DNA from: Hyphomicrobium_A sp039933175
GTDB taxonomy: Bacteria > Pseudomonadota > Alphaproteobacteria > Rhizobiales > Hyphomicrobiaceae
DNA length: 33,282 nucleotides
Assembly (NCBI GenBank): GCA_039933175.1
Contig: JBDTOR010000007.1
Span: 1-33,282, forward strand
Reading direction: 5' to 3'
Under the pieces are notes generated by a model that was not told the origin of the DNA, ran no database searches, and saw only the letters and a program-made list of their open reading frames with translations. Below, piece after piece: positions 8,318 to 17,406 of the stretch (position 1 is its first letter; every line of letters begins with the position of its first letter). Position numbers and translations under genes: made by a program.

Positions 8318-8483
8318 TAGTGCCCCGATTCCGAAGTTCGCCTGTGTTCGCAGGCTTTGTAGGGAGCGAACTTCGGAATCATAAGGGGCACTAGAATTAT
8401 AGGTTTGCCAGTGTGATTCAGATCGAGAAATTCGCTCGATACCCAGCCGCTCGTGGATGCGAATTTCTCGATCATCACGCTGG
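8318..8483. repeat. Composite paired-hairpin repeat, copy A
   Basis: Two long hairpins are joined by a short AT-rich spacer. The first hairpin has arms TAGTGCCCC + GATTCCGAAGTTCGC (8318-8341) and the complementary arm at 8366-8393, with an unpaired ATAA at 8381-8384. The spacer is AATTATAGGTTTG (8395-8407). The second hairpin has CCAGTGTGAT (8408-8417), unpaired TCA (8418-8420), GATCGAGAAATTCGC (8421-8435), and its complement ending at 8483. Both bulges face the spacer, so the hairpins are mirror images. The copy fills the gap between the alpha-E gene (stop 8498) and the transglutaminase gene (start 8317) and touches that start codon. Three more copies of the same design occur in the window. 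Confidence 0.92.
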
Positions 8484-8497
8484 CTCTTGAACCTCAC

Positions 8498-9445
8498 TCA
8501 GCCATTGAAGTGGTAGGCTTCCGCCACCTCGGATCCCAGCCGGTTGTTGCGCACGATGAAGTCCTCGATAAATTCGTGCAACCCCGACTGGAAGATCTTG
8601 TCGATATTGCCGTCGCAGAGCAGCCGCCGCGTCGACGCTGCCGTCGCATGGCAGGGACACTTCGATCCGTAGAGCTCGGCAAGGTCGCCCAGCGCCAGAT
8701 TGATCTCGTCGTAGCAGGAGCGCAGCGAGCGCGGCATCGCCTGGTTAAGGATCAGGTATTCGGCGATGCGCCACGGCCGGTAGTTTTGCTTGTAGACCCA
8801 GCGGTAGCTGCGGTGGGCCGAAACCGAGCGCAGGATGGCGCCCCACTGCACGTTGTCCACGCCGCCGCCCACCATCTCGATCTGCGGCAGCAGCACGTAG
8901 TATTTGACGTCGAGAATGCGGGCGGTGTTGTCGGCCCGCTCCAGGAAGGTGCCCAGCTGGCTGAAATAGAACGTGTCGTTGCGCAGGATCGTGTTGAGCA
9001 GCGCGCCGCGATAGAGCGCCGAGCGCGAGCGCACCCAATCGAGGATGCGCGGCAGCTCGCCGGCGGTGACGCTCGACGGGCTGATATTGGAGAACTCCAT
9101 CCACGCCGAGTTGAGGCTTTCCCACATGTCGCGCGTCAGCGAGGTACGCTGCGCCCGCCCGTTGCGCCGCGCCGCGGCCAGGCACGATTTCACGCTCGAC
9201 GGATTGGAGAAATCGAACAGCAGATAGTTGATGACGTCGCGCGTGTTGAGCGTCTCGTGCTTGGCGAAATAGCCCTGCGCGCAGCCGGCGCTGGCGAGCG
9301 TCGAGCGCCACTCCTCATGCGTACCGTCGCCGTCGCGCGGCAGCAGCACAATGCGGTAGCCCACCTCGGTAAGGCGCGCCATGTTCTCAGCGCGCTCCAC
9401 ATAGCGCGCCAGCCAAGAAAGGTCGTTGGCCGTCCGTCCTAGCAT
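8498..9445 (-). CDS. Alpha-E domain protein
   Basis: This is an all-alpha protein of the alpha-E family (COG2307 class), 315 residues, within the usual range. Recognisable elements are the start MLGRTANDLSWLARYVERAE, NMARLTEVGYR, then RSRSALYRGALLNTILRNDT, FLERADNTARILDVKYYVLL, MPRSLRSCYDEINLALG and SGLHEFIEDFIVRNNRLGSE near the C-terminus. The biochemical function is not established; it almost always accompanies the circularly permuted ATP-grasp protein encoded just upstream. The ATG at 9445 is chosen from the family N-terminus, though no strong ribosome-binding site precedes it. An ATG at 9508, overlapping the end of the ATP-grasp gene, would add 21 residues and would allow translational coupling. 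Confidence 0.9.
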   Translation of the reverse strand: MLGRTANDLSWLARYVERAENMARLTEVGYRIVLLPRDGDGTHEEWRSTLASAGCAQGYFAKHETLNTRDVINYLLFDFSNPSSVKSCLAAARRNGRAQRTSLTRDMWESLNSAWMEFSNISPSSVTAGELPRILDWVRSRSALYRGALLNTILRNDTFYFSQLGTFLERADNTARILDVKYYVLLPQIEMVGGGVDNVQWGAILRSVSAHRSYRWVYKQNYRPWRIAEYLILNQAMPRSLRSCYDEINLALGDLAELYGSKCPCHATAASTRRLLCDGNIDKIFQSGLHEFIEDFIVRNNRLGSEVAEAYHFNG

Positions 9446-9489
9446 GCGATGTGCTACGCTCGCCTGTTGATGATTGTCTGCCTCAAGCC

Positions 9490-10944
9490 TTAGTCCTGAA
9501 GAACCCATGTGTCCTTCGTCCCGCCGCCCTGGCTCGAATTGACGACGAGCGAGCCGTCGCGGAGTGCAACGCGCGTCAGGCCGCCGGAAGTGAGGCGGAC
9601 TTCGTCGCCGAACAGCACGAAGGGCCGCAGATCGAGATGCCGCGGCGCCACGCCCGCTTCGACCAGCGTCGGGCAGGTCGATAGCGCCAGGGTCGGCTGC
9701 GCGATGTAGTTGCTGGCGTTGGCTTCGAGCTTGCCCCGGAAGGCTTCGATCTCGGCCTTCGACGCGGTCGGCCCCACCAGCATGCCGTAGCCGCCCGAGC
9801 CGTGCACTTCCTTCACCACCAATTCCGGCAAGTGAGCGAGCACGTATTTCAGCTCATCCTTGTTGCGGCAATTGTAGGTCGGCACGTTCTGCAGGATGGG
9901 CGCGCGGCCGGTATAGAACTTGATGATCTCGGGGATGTAGCTGTAGATCGCCTTGTCGTCGGCGATGCCCCCGCCCGGCGCGTTGACGATGGTGACGCGT
10001 CCCGAGCGATAAAGGTCGAACAATCCCGGCACGCCCAGAACCGAATCCGACCGGAAGACGAGCGGGTCGAGGAAGTCGTCGTCGATGCGCCGGTAAATGA
10101 CGTCGATCTGGCGAGGGCCCTGCGTCGTCTTCATTTGCAGAGCGCCGTCCATCACCGTGAGATCGTGGCCCTCGACCAGCTCGACGCCCATCTGGTCCGC
10201 CAGGAACGAGTGCTCGAAATAGGCGCTGTTGTATTGGCCGGGAGTGAGCAGCGCGATGGTCGGCTCGCGCTCGAGCCCCTTCGGCGCGACGCTTTCCAGC
10301 GTCTTAAGCAGATGCTCGGGATAGTTCTCGACCGGCGCCACCCTGTTCTTGGCGAACAGGTCCGGGAACATGTGCATCATCGTTTCGCGGTTCTCGAGCA
10401 TGTAGGACACGCCCGAGGGTGTGCGCGTGTTGTCCTCGAGAACGAAAAAGTCGTTCTCGCTGGTGCGCACGATGTCGATGCCGATGATGTGGCTGTAGAT
10501 GCCCAGGGGAGGCTCGACACCCATCATCTCGGGGACGAACGCCGAGTTGCCGACGATGAGCTCCTCGGGAACCTTGCCGGCTTTGATGATCTCCTGGCGA
10601 TGGTAGATGTCGTACATAAAGGCGTTGAGCGCGCGCACGCGCTGCTCGATGCCAGCCGTCAGGCGCCGCCATTCGGTCGCCGTGATGATGCGCGGGATGA
10701 TGTCGAAGGGAATGATCCGTTCGGCGGCTTCCTCGCTGCCGTAGACCGCGAACGTGATGCCGGTGCGGCGGAACATCGTCTCCGCCTCAAGCAGCTTCTG
10801 CTTCAGGTCGTCCAGCTTCTGGGTGGCGAGCCATTCGGAGACGGCTTGGTACGGCACGCGCACCCCATCGCCGGTGCCGTTCATTTCATCAAAAGCCTTG
10901 CGCAGCACTGCCTCGGCTTTGATCGACGTCTGTTCCTGCCGCAA
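9490..10944 (-). CDS. Circularly permuted ATP-grasp protein
   Basis: The 484-residue protein belongs to the circularly permuted ATP-grasp family (COG2308 class), predicted to ligate carboxylates to amines using ATP. Motifs seen are FDEMNGTGDGVRVPYQAVSE at the N-terminus, RIIPFDIIPRIITATEW, GIDIVRTSENDFFVLEDNTR, TPSGVSYMLENR, IALLTPGQYNSAYFEHSFLA, DVIYRRIDDDFLDPL, LVVKEVHGSGGYGMLVGP and the terminal SSQGGGTKDTWVL. It leads the ATP-grasp, alpha-E, transglutaminase, Anbu set. The family reaction is predicted from fold and context and is not proven for this operon type. The start is uncertain: the longest frame begins with TTG at 10944. Internal candidates (a GTG about 12 codons in, an ATG at codon 21) lie near the conserved FDEM motif. 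Confidence 0.92.
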   Translation of the reverse strand: MRQEQTSIKAEAVLRKAFDEMNGTGDGVRVPYQAVSEWLATQKLDDLKQKLLEAETMFRRTGITFAVYGSEEAAERIIPFDIIPRIITATEWRRLTAGIEQRVRALNAFMYDIYHRQEIIKAGKVPEELIVGNSAFVPEMMGVEPPLGIYSHIIGIDIVRTSENDFFVLEDNTRTPSGVSYMLENRETMMHMFPDLFAKNRVAPVENYPEHLLKTLESVAPKGLEREPTIALLTPGQYNSAYFEHSFLADQMGVELVEGHDLTVMDGALQMKTTQGPRQIDVIYRRIDDDFLDPLVFRSDSVLGVPGLFDLYRSGRVTIVNAPGGGIADDKAIYSYIPEIIKFYTGRAPILQNVPTYNCRNKDELKYVLAHLPELVVKEVHGSGGYGMLVGPTASKAEIEAFRGKLEANASNYIAQPTLALSTCPTLVEAGVAPRHLDLRPFVLFGDEVRLTSGGLTRVALRDGSLVVNSSQGGGTKDTWVLQD

Positions 10945-11060
10945 ATCCCGCCTCGATAACCCAAGCCAACGCCGCCATCATGCCCGCAAACTGCGAGAAG
11001 TGGCAGCAAATCGTACGCCGATCGCTGCCTTAGTTACGGGCATTTGCCTTGAGAAACGGC

Positions 11061-11089
11061 AAAGAAACGGGCGGGCTTTCGGCTCCGCC

Positions 11090-11090
<1 letters not shown>
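11061..11090 (-). terminator. Rho-independent terminator of ftfL
   Basis: Read on the minus strand, a GC-rich hairpin GGGCGGAGCC-GAAA-GCCCGCCC (11069-11090, one unpaired A) starts at the first base of the ftfL stop codon region and is followed by GTTTCTTT. The position immediately after ftfL and the U-rich tail support termination; it also insulates the downstream ATP-grasp gene. Confidence 0.7.
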
Positions 11091-12769
<1,679 letters not shown>

Positions 12770-12983
12770 AGTTCTCGTTCCTCCGAAAGTGCTCTTTTTG
12801 GCCGGCGGGCAGGCTGTAATGCCGGTGCCGGCTGAATTCCCGGGCCGATAATGATGGTTCAAACGCCGAGCGCAAGTCTCGGCTGATGTCCGAAGCCCAA
12901 TGCCGCAGTGCACCCAGCAAAACCGTTAACATCAGCGGTTCGCTAGCACTTGGCGTGCGAAGATTGCGAAGCGACATGCCAAA

Positions 12984-13031
12984 GCGCGCGGCAGCACCTT
13001 CAATGATATAATCCGCCCCGAGGAGTACTGC
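12984..13031 (+). promoter_or_regulatory. Extended -10 promoter and leader of the CDF gene
   Basis: A perfect TATAAT at 13007-13012 is preceded by TGA (TGATATAAT at 13004-13012), an extended -10 element. The position where a -35 would lie is GC-rich and shows no TTGACA-like hexamer. Transcription would begin near 13019, followed at once by GAGGAG (from about 13020) and the ATG at 13032. The leader would thus be very short. Confidence 0.5.
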
Positions 13032-13976
13032 ATGGGACACGGTCACAGTCACGGCCCCGGACACAGCCATGGTCCGGGACATTCGCACGCCAGCAGCGAG
13101 CAAAATGAACGCCGCCTGCTACTGGCCGGGCTGTTGACGACCGTCACGATGATCGCCGAAGCGGCCGGCGGCTTCATCTCCGGCTCCCTGGCCCTGCTCG
13201 CCGACGCCGGTCACATGCTAACGGACGCCGCGGCGCTGGCGCTTGCCTACCTGGCAGTGCGTGTCGCCCGGCGCCCGGCCGACTGGAAGCGCACCTACGG
13301 CTTTGATCGTTTCGAGGTTCTGGCGGCATTCGCCAACGGGCTCGCGCTCTTCTTCATCTCGGCGATGATCTGCATCGAAGCCATCGAGCGCATGTTCACG
13401 CCGGTCGAGGTGCTGGGCGTACCGATGCTGGTGATCGCCGCCGTCGGCCTGTCGGTAAACGTCCTGACGCTGCTCATCCTGCGGCAAGGCGGCGGCGGCA
13501 ACCTCAATGTGCGGGCGGCGCTGCTGCACGTGATGAGCGACCTGCTCGGCTCGGTGGCGGCCATCGTCGCCGCACTCGTCATCCTGCAGACGGGCTGGAC
13601 GCCGATCGACCCGATCCTGTCGATCGTCATCACGCTGTTGATCCTGCGCAGTGCCTGGCTGATCACCAAGGACGCCGGTCACATCCTGCTGGAGGGCGCC
13701 CCCGGCAGCATCGACGTTCGCGAGGTGCAAAAGGATCTCGAGGCGAACGTTCCCGACGTGCAGTCGGTGCATCACGTGCACGCCTGGTCGCTGAGCGAGA
13801 ACCGCCCGGTCATGACGCTGCACGCGCTCACCTGCGATACCGTCCCGCCGGAACAAGTTGCAGCTGCCATCAAGGCGCGTCTGAAGGAGGCCTTCGGCGT
13901 CGTGCACGCCACGGTCGAGGTCGAGCATCGAGACTGCGCCGACGCGCCTGCAGCCAAGGTCTGCGGCAAGGTGTAG
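13032..13976 (+). CDS. Cation diffusion facilitator, zinc-type exporter
   Basis: The 314-residue inner-membrane protein is a CzcD/ZitB-like CDF antiporter that exports Zn(II) or similar metals against protons. The N-terminus is a His-rich metal-binding tail (MGHGHSHGPGHSHGPGHSHA). Six transmembrane segments follow, with metal-site motifs LLADAGHMLTDAAAL (His61, Asp65) and LLHVMSDLLGS (His166, Asp170). The C-terminal cytoplasmic domain contains VQSVHHVHAWSL and ends with a Cys-containing tail (HRDCADAPAAKVCGKV). The start is supported by GAGGAG 6 nt upstream and an extended -10 promoter. No metal-responsive regulator is adjacent. The metal preference is inferred from the family only. Confidence 0.94.
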   Translation: MGHGHSHGPGHSHGPGHSHASSEQNERRLLLAGLLTTVTMIAEAAGGFISGSLALLADAGHMLTDAAALALAYLAVRVARRPADWKRTYGFDRFEVLAAFANGLALFFISAMICIEAIERMFTPVEVLGVPMLVIAAVGLSVNVLTLLILRQGGGGNLNVRAALLHVMSDLLGSVAAIVAALVILQTGWTPIDPILSIVITLLILRSAWLITKDAGHILLEGAPGSIDVREVQKDLEANVPDVQSVHHVHAWSLSENRPVMTLHALTCDTVPPEQVAAAIKARLKEAFGVVHATVEVEHRDCADAPAAKVCGKV

Positions 13977-14004
13977 ACGCAAGCCGCGCCCGCCGGCCGT
14001 TCTC

Positions 14005-14033
14005 TTGACCGAATTGTTCAAATTCGTTGCTAC
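14005..14033 (+). promoter_or_regulatory. Putative promoter and dyad before the LuxR-type regulator
   Basis: TTGACC (14005-14010) and TGCTAC (14028-14033) are spaced by 17 bp. Between them GAATT-5-AATTC (14011-14025) forms a small dyad that could be an operator. The ATG at 14044 would follow within about ten bases of the transcription start, giving an almost leaderless message. The -10 is weak, so this is tentative. Confidence 0.35.
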
Positions 14034-14043
14034 CAATGGGTCG

Positions 14044-14694
14044 ATGACAGACCTCTTCTCGCCGGCAACGCCGGGCGATGCGCGCCCCCGGGTCATGATC
14101 GCGGACAAAAGCCCGGTCGTGCGTGCAGGCCTGCGCGATTTCATCATGCGCGACGGGCGTTTCGAGGTGCTGGACACGCACGCAAGCGGCGCCGCCTTCG
14201 TCTCCGCAGTCGAACAGCACCCGACCGACATCGGCATCATCGGCTGGTCGCTGCCGGACATGAACGGCGGCGAAGTTCTTGCGACCCTGAAGCGCCGGCA
14301 CGTCCCGACACGGGTCGTCGTCTACACCGGCGAGCCCGGCAAAGATGTGCTGCGCCAAGCGGTACGCCTCGGCGCCTGGGGATTCATCTCCAAGAGCGAC
14401 GAGCCCTCGGTGCTGGTCGACGCCATCGCGTCCGTCGCGCGCGGCCGCATCTCGCTGCCGTACCTCGATCTGCAGGCGCTGAACTCGGACCCGTTCGCCG
14501 AACTCACCTCACGCGAGCGCGAGCTGCTCACGGCGCTCGCCAACGGCTGGACGAATTTGCAGATCGCTTCGCGCATCGGCATCTCGCGCAACACGGTCAA
14601 ATACCACCTCAAGAACCTCTACGATAAGCTCGGCGTGACGAACCGCGCGATGGCCGTCGCTATGTACATGCAGACGACGATGGACCAGCGCTAA
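14044..14694 (+). CDS. LuxR/NarL-type regulator with degenerate receiver
   Basis: The 216-residue protein has an N-terminal receiver-like domain and a C-terminal LuxR helix-turn-helix. The latter carries ELTSRERELLTALANGWTNL, QIASRIGISRNTVKYHLKNL and YDKLGVTNRAMAVAMYMQ. The receiver lacks key residues. The strand normally ending in the phospho-acceptor Asp (LLDLSLP) reads IGIIGWSLPDMNGGE, with Gly at the Asp position. The acidic pair is IADKSPVVRAG, so the second Asp is Lys. The switch Thr (VVYTGE) and the Lys of FISKSDEP remain. Phosphorylation control is therefore unlikely; the protein may act constitutively or sense a ligand. No sensor kinase is adjacent. It lies upstream of and in the same direction as the serine-cycle operon, which it might regulate (inference). 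A TTG at 14005 is an alternative start. Confidence 0.85.
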   Translation: MTDLFSPATPGDARPRVMIADKSPVVRAGLRDFIMRDGRFEVLDTHASGAAFVSAVEQHPTDIGIIGWSLPDMNGGEVLATLKRRHVPTRVVVYTGEPGKDVLRQAVRLGAWGFISKSDEPSVLVDAIASVARGRISLPYLDLQALNSDPFAELTSRERELLTALANGWTNLQIASRIGISRNTVKYHLKNLYDKLGVTNRAMAVAMYMQTTMDQR

Positions 14695-14715
14695 AACGCA
14701 TCGACAAATGACGCA

Positions 14716-14740
14716 GCGCACAAATTGCGCGCGCGCTTTT
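14716..14740 (+). terminator. Possible weak terminator after the regulator
   Basis: GCGCA-CAAAT-TGCGC (14716-14730) forms a short hairpin; a GCGCGC and then TTTT (14737-14740) follow. The stem is only five pairs and the T-run is displaced by six bases, so termination is plausible rather than clear. Confidence 0.3.
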
Positions 14741-15080
14741 GCACATTGCACCGTCGATAAGAGACGCTAATGTTTCCGCGGGTTAGCAGCGCGACGGCGC
14801 GCGCGAGAGCGGTCACCAAAAGTGCCGTCGCTCGGGTCCGTCAAGGTGGGTAGGAATGACTACCCAATGGCACGGTCGAACCGCTACCCGACAGCGTCCA
14901 GCGGCTGCCCGATCGGGTGTTGCGAAGGCATCAACGTAAATAGATGCTTCACACCCAGCCGCAAGCAACAGACAACGGACCCGTCGCCGGGCGCGATGGC
15001 GGGACCTGCGCATAAAGCGCGAAGCGCATAAGCGCTCCAAAAAACGCAAGAACAGACGGCAATTCGGAGGAAACTACTTC
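14741..15080 (+). promoter_or_regulatory. Upstream control region and structured leader of the serine-cycle operon
   Basis: This non-coding stretch precedes sga. It contains a perfect 7-bp dyad TGGGTAG-6-CTACCCA at 14847-14866, a good candidate operator for a dimeric regulator. About 50 bp further is a longer imperfect hairpin at 14915-14956: GGGTGT..GAAGGCATC pairing with GATGCTTCACACCC, with small bulges and an AT-rich loop AACGTAAATA. A smaller CCGCT/AGCGG stem lies at 14881-14904. No sigma-70 pair stands out. GGAGG at about 15067 is the sga ribosome-binding site. The motifs do not match any riboswitch class I can recognise. Confidence 0.4.
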
Positions 15081-16295
15081 ATGCTGGTTACGACGCATCT
15101 GTTTATTCCCGGCCCCACCAACGTCCCGGAAGCCGTGCGCAAGGCGATGGACATCCGCATGGAAGACATGCGCTCGCCCGAGTTCCCCAAGTTCACCTTG
15201 CCGCTGTTCGAGGACGTCAAGAAAGCATTCAAGCTCAGCAACGGCCGAGTGTTCCTGTTCCCATCGTCCGGCTCGGGCGCCTGGGAGTCGGCGATCTCCA
15301 ACACGCTGAACCGCGGCGACAAGGTTCTGATGAGCCGCTTCGGCCAGTTCTCGCTCCTGTGGGTCGACATGGCGCAGCGCCTCGGTCTCAACGTGCAGGT
15401 GCTCGACGAGGAGTGGGGCACGGGCGTGCCGGTCGACAAGTACGCCGAAATTCTCGCGGCCGATAAGAGCCACGAGATCAAGGCAGTGTTCGCCACGCAC
15501 AACGAGACCGCCACGGGCGTCACTTCCGACATCGCCGGCGTGCGCAAGGCTCTCAATGACGCCAAGCATCCCGCGCTGTTGTTCGTCGACGGCGTGAGCT
15601 CGGTCGGTTGCATCGACTTCCGCATGGAAGAGTGGGGCGTCGACTGTTGCGTGTCGGGTTCGCAGAAGGGCTTCATGCTGCCGACCGGCCTTGGCATCCT
15701 CGCCGTGAGCAACAAGGCACTCGAGGCCAACAAGTCTTCGAAGATGGAGCGTTGCTACTTCTCGTTCGAGGACATGATCAAGAACAACGACCTCGGCTAT
15801 TTCCCCTACACGCCGGCAACCCAGCTGCTGCGCGGCCTGCGCGCCTCGCTCGACCTGCTGCAGGCCGAAGGCCTCGACAACGTCTTCGCCCGCCACACGC
15901 GGCTGGCCGAGGGCGTGCGCAAGGCCGTCGCCGGTTGGGGTTTGAAGCTGTGCGCCAAGGAGCCGAAGTGGCACTCCGATACGGTCAGCGCCATCCTCGT
16001 TCCGGAAGGCGTCGACAGCGCGCAGGTCGTCAAGACCGCCTTCTATCGTTACAATCTCTCGCTCGGCGTTGGCCTCAACAAGGTCGCCGGCAAGGTGTTC
16101 CGCATCGGCCACCTCGGCGCGCTCGATGAGATCATGATCGGCGGCGCCCTGTTCGGCGTCGAAATGGCGCTGCGCGATTGCGGCGTCGACGTCGTTCCCG
16201 GTTCGGGCAGCGGCGCGGCGGCCGAGCACTTCCGTTCGACGACCAAGGCTTCCGCCACCAGCCGTCCGGAGCCGAAGCTGAGGCTCGCGAGCTGA
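15081..16295 (+). CDS. sga: Serine-glyoxylate aminotransferase
   Basis: This PLP enzyme transfers the amino group of serine to glyoxylate, giving hydroxypyruvate and glycine, a defining step of the serine cycle. The 404-residue protein has family motifs HLFIPGPTNVPEAVRKAMD near the N-terminus, FLFPSSGSGAWESAISNTLN, SRFGQFSLLWVDMAQRLGL, THNETATGVTSDI and LLFVDGVSSVGCIDFRMEEW. SGSQKGFMLPTGLG holds the PLP lysine (about residue 196), and KWHSDTVSAILVP and RIGHLGALDEIMI follow. GGAGG lies 10 nt before the ATG. It is the first gene of the operon sga-mcl-mtkA-mtkB-ppc. A stable hairpin follows it in the sga-mcl gap. Confidence 0.97.
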   Translation: MLVTTHLFIPGPTNVPEAVRKAMDIRMEDMRSPEFPKFTLPLFEDVKKAFKLSNGRVFLFPSSGSGAWESAISNTLNRGDKVLMSRFGQFSLLWVDMAQRLGLNVQVLDEEWGTGVPVDKYAEILAADKSHEIKAVFATHNETATGVTSDIAGVRKALNDAKHPALLFVDGVSSVGCIDFRMEEWGVDCCVSGSQKGFMLPTGLGILAVSNKALEANKSSKMERCYFSFEDMIKNNDLGYFPYTPATQLLRGLRASLDLLQAEGLDNVFARHTRLAEGVRKAVAGWGLKLCAKEPKWHSDTVSAILVPEGVDSAQVVKTAFYRYNLSLGVGLNKVAGKVFRIGHLGALDEIMIGGALFGVEMALRDCGVDVVPGSGSGAAAEHFRSTTKASATSRPEPKLRLAS

Positions 16296-16306
16296 TAGAT
16301 TTTTGG

Positions 16307-16329
16307 AGCGGCGCCGTGTTGGCGCCGCT
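16307..16329 (+). other. Intercistronic hairpin between sga and mcl
   Basis: AGCGGCGCC-GTGTT-GGCGCCGCT is a perfect 9-bp GC-rich stem with a 5-nt loop, 11 bp after the sga stop. It is followed by CGCAATTTCG rather than a T-run, so it is more likely an mRNA-stabilising or processing element than a full terminator. It could uncouple sga expression from the downstream genes. Confidence 0.6.
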
Positions 16330-16417
16330 TCGCAATTTCGCACGACAAGCGGCCTTGCTCGCCACCGGCAGCAGCACGGACGCTCTTAATCAAAAGCCGC
16401 CCAGAGGAACGCCCGAG

Positions 16418-17377
16418 ATGAGCTACACGCTTTACCCCCTCCGCAAGTCCCGCCTCCAGCGCAGCGAACTCGCCGTGCCGGGCTCCAATCCGACGATGAT
16501 CGAGAAGGCCCTCACGAGCGCCGCTGACTACGTGTTCCTCGACTGCGAGGACGCCGTGGCGCCGCCGGACAAGGAGCAGGCCCGCAAGAACATCATCCAG
16601 GCGCTCAACGATCTCGACTGGCGCGGCGCCGGCAAGACGGTTTCCGTGCGCATCAACGGCCTCGACACGCACTACATGTATCGCGACGTCGTCGACATCA
16701 TGGAGCAGGCCGGCTCCAAGCTCGACACCATCCTCATCCCGAAGGTCGGCGTTCCCGCCGACGTCTACACGGTCGAGTGCATCGTCAGCCAGATCGAAGT
16801 CGCCAAGGGCCTCACCAACAAGGTCACCACCGAGGCCCTCATCGAGACCCCGCTCGGCATGGCCAACGTCGAAGCCATCGCCGCCGCTCCGAGCCGCCTC
16901 GAGGCCATGCACTTCGGCGTTGCCGACTATGCCGCCTACAACAAGGCGCGCACCGTCGTCATCGGCGGTCTCAACCCCGACTACCCGGGCGACCAGTGGC
17001 ACTTCGCCCTGTCGCGCATGACGGTCGCCTGCCGCGCCTACGGCCTGCGTCCGATCGACGGTCCGTTCGGCGACTTCTCCGATCCGGCCGGCTACACCGC
17101 GGGCGCCAAGCGCGCGGCCGCTCTCGGCATCGAGGGCAAGTGGGCGATCCATCCCTCGCAGATCGAGCTTGCGAACGAAGTCTTCTCGCCGACCGCCAAG
17201 GAAGTCGAGCGCGCCGAGCGCATTCTCGCTGCCCTCAAGGAGGCCGAGGCGCAGGGCAAGGGCGCTGCTTCGCTCGACGGCAAGATGATCGACGCCGCTT
17301 CCGAGAAGATGGCGAACAACCTTCTCGCCACCGCCGCCGCCATCAAGAAGGGTGAAGCCGCCCGCAAGGCCGCTTAA
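16418..17377 (+). CDS. mcl: L-malyl-CoA lyase
   Basis: It cleaves L-malyl-CoA to acetyl-CoA and glyoxylate, the last specific reaction of the serine cycle. The 319-residue length fits the CitE-like malyl-CoA lyase family. Motifs are LQRSELAVPGSNPTMIEKAL, YVFLDCEDAVAPPDKE, VSVRINGLDTHYMYRD with the CoA/substrate Arg, LIPKVGVPADVY, ALIETPLGMANVEAIA with the Mg-binding Glu (about 143), MHFGVADYAAY with the Mg-binding Asp (about 170), and KWAIHPSQIELANEVFSP. The ATG at 16418 is supported by AGAGGA 9 nt upstream; the frame is open further upstream inside sga but that part has no similarity. It lies 122 bp after sga and 29 bp before mtkA. Confidence 0.97.
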   Translation: MSYTLYPLRKSRLQRSELAVPGSNPTMIEKALTSAADYVFLDCEDAVAPPDKEQARKNIIQALNDLDWRGAGKTVSVRINGLDTHYMYRDVVDIMEQAGSKLDTILIPKVGVPADVYTVECIVSQIEVAKGLTNKVTTEALIETPLGMANVEAIAAAPSRLEAMHFGVADYAAYNKARTVVIGGLNPDYPGDQWHFALSRMTVACRAYGLRPIDGPFGDFSDPAGYTAGAKRAAALGIEGKWAIHPSQIELANEVFSPTAKEVERAERILAALKEAEAQGKGAASLDGKMIDAASEKMANNLLATAAAIKKGEAARKAA

Positions 17378-17406
17378 GCAATCGGACGATTAGGGAAACA
17401 AGAACA

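Noticed and set aside
14949..16343. Minus-strand open frame (464 codons) opposite sga
   Set aside because: Antisense to sga, no recognisable motif, composition typical of a complementary frame.
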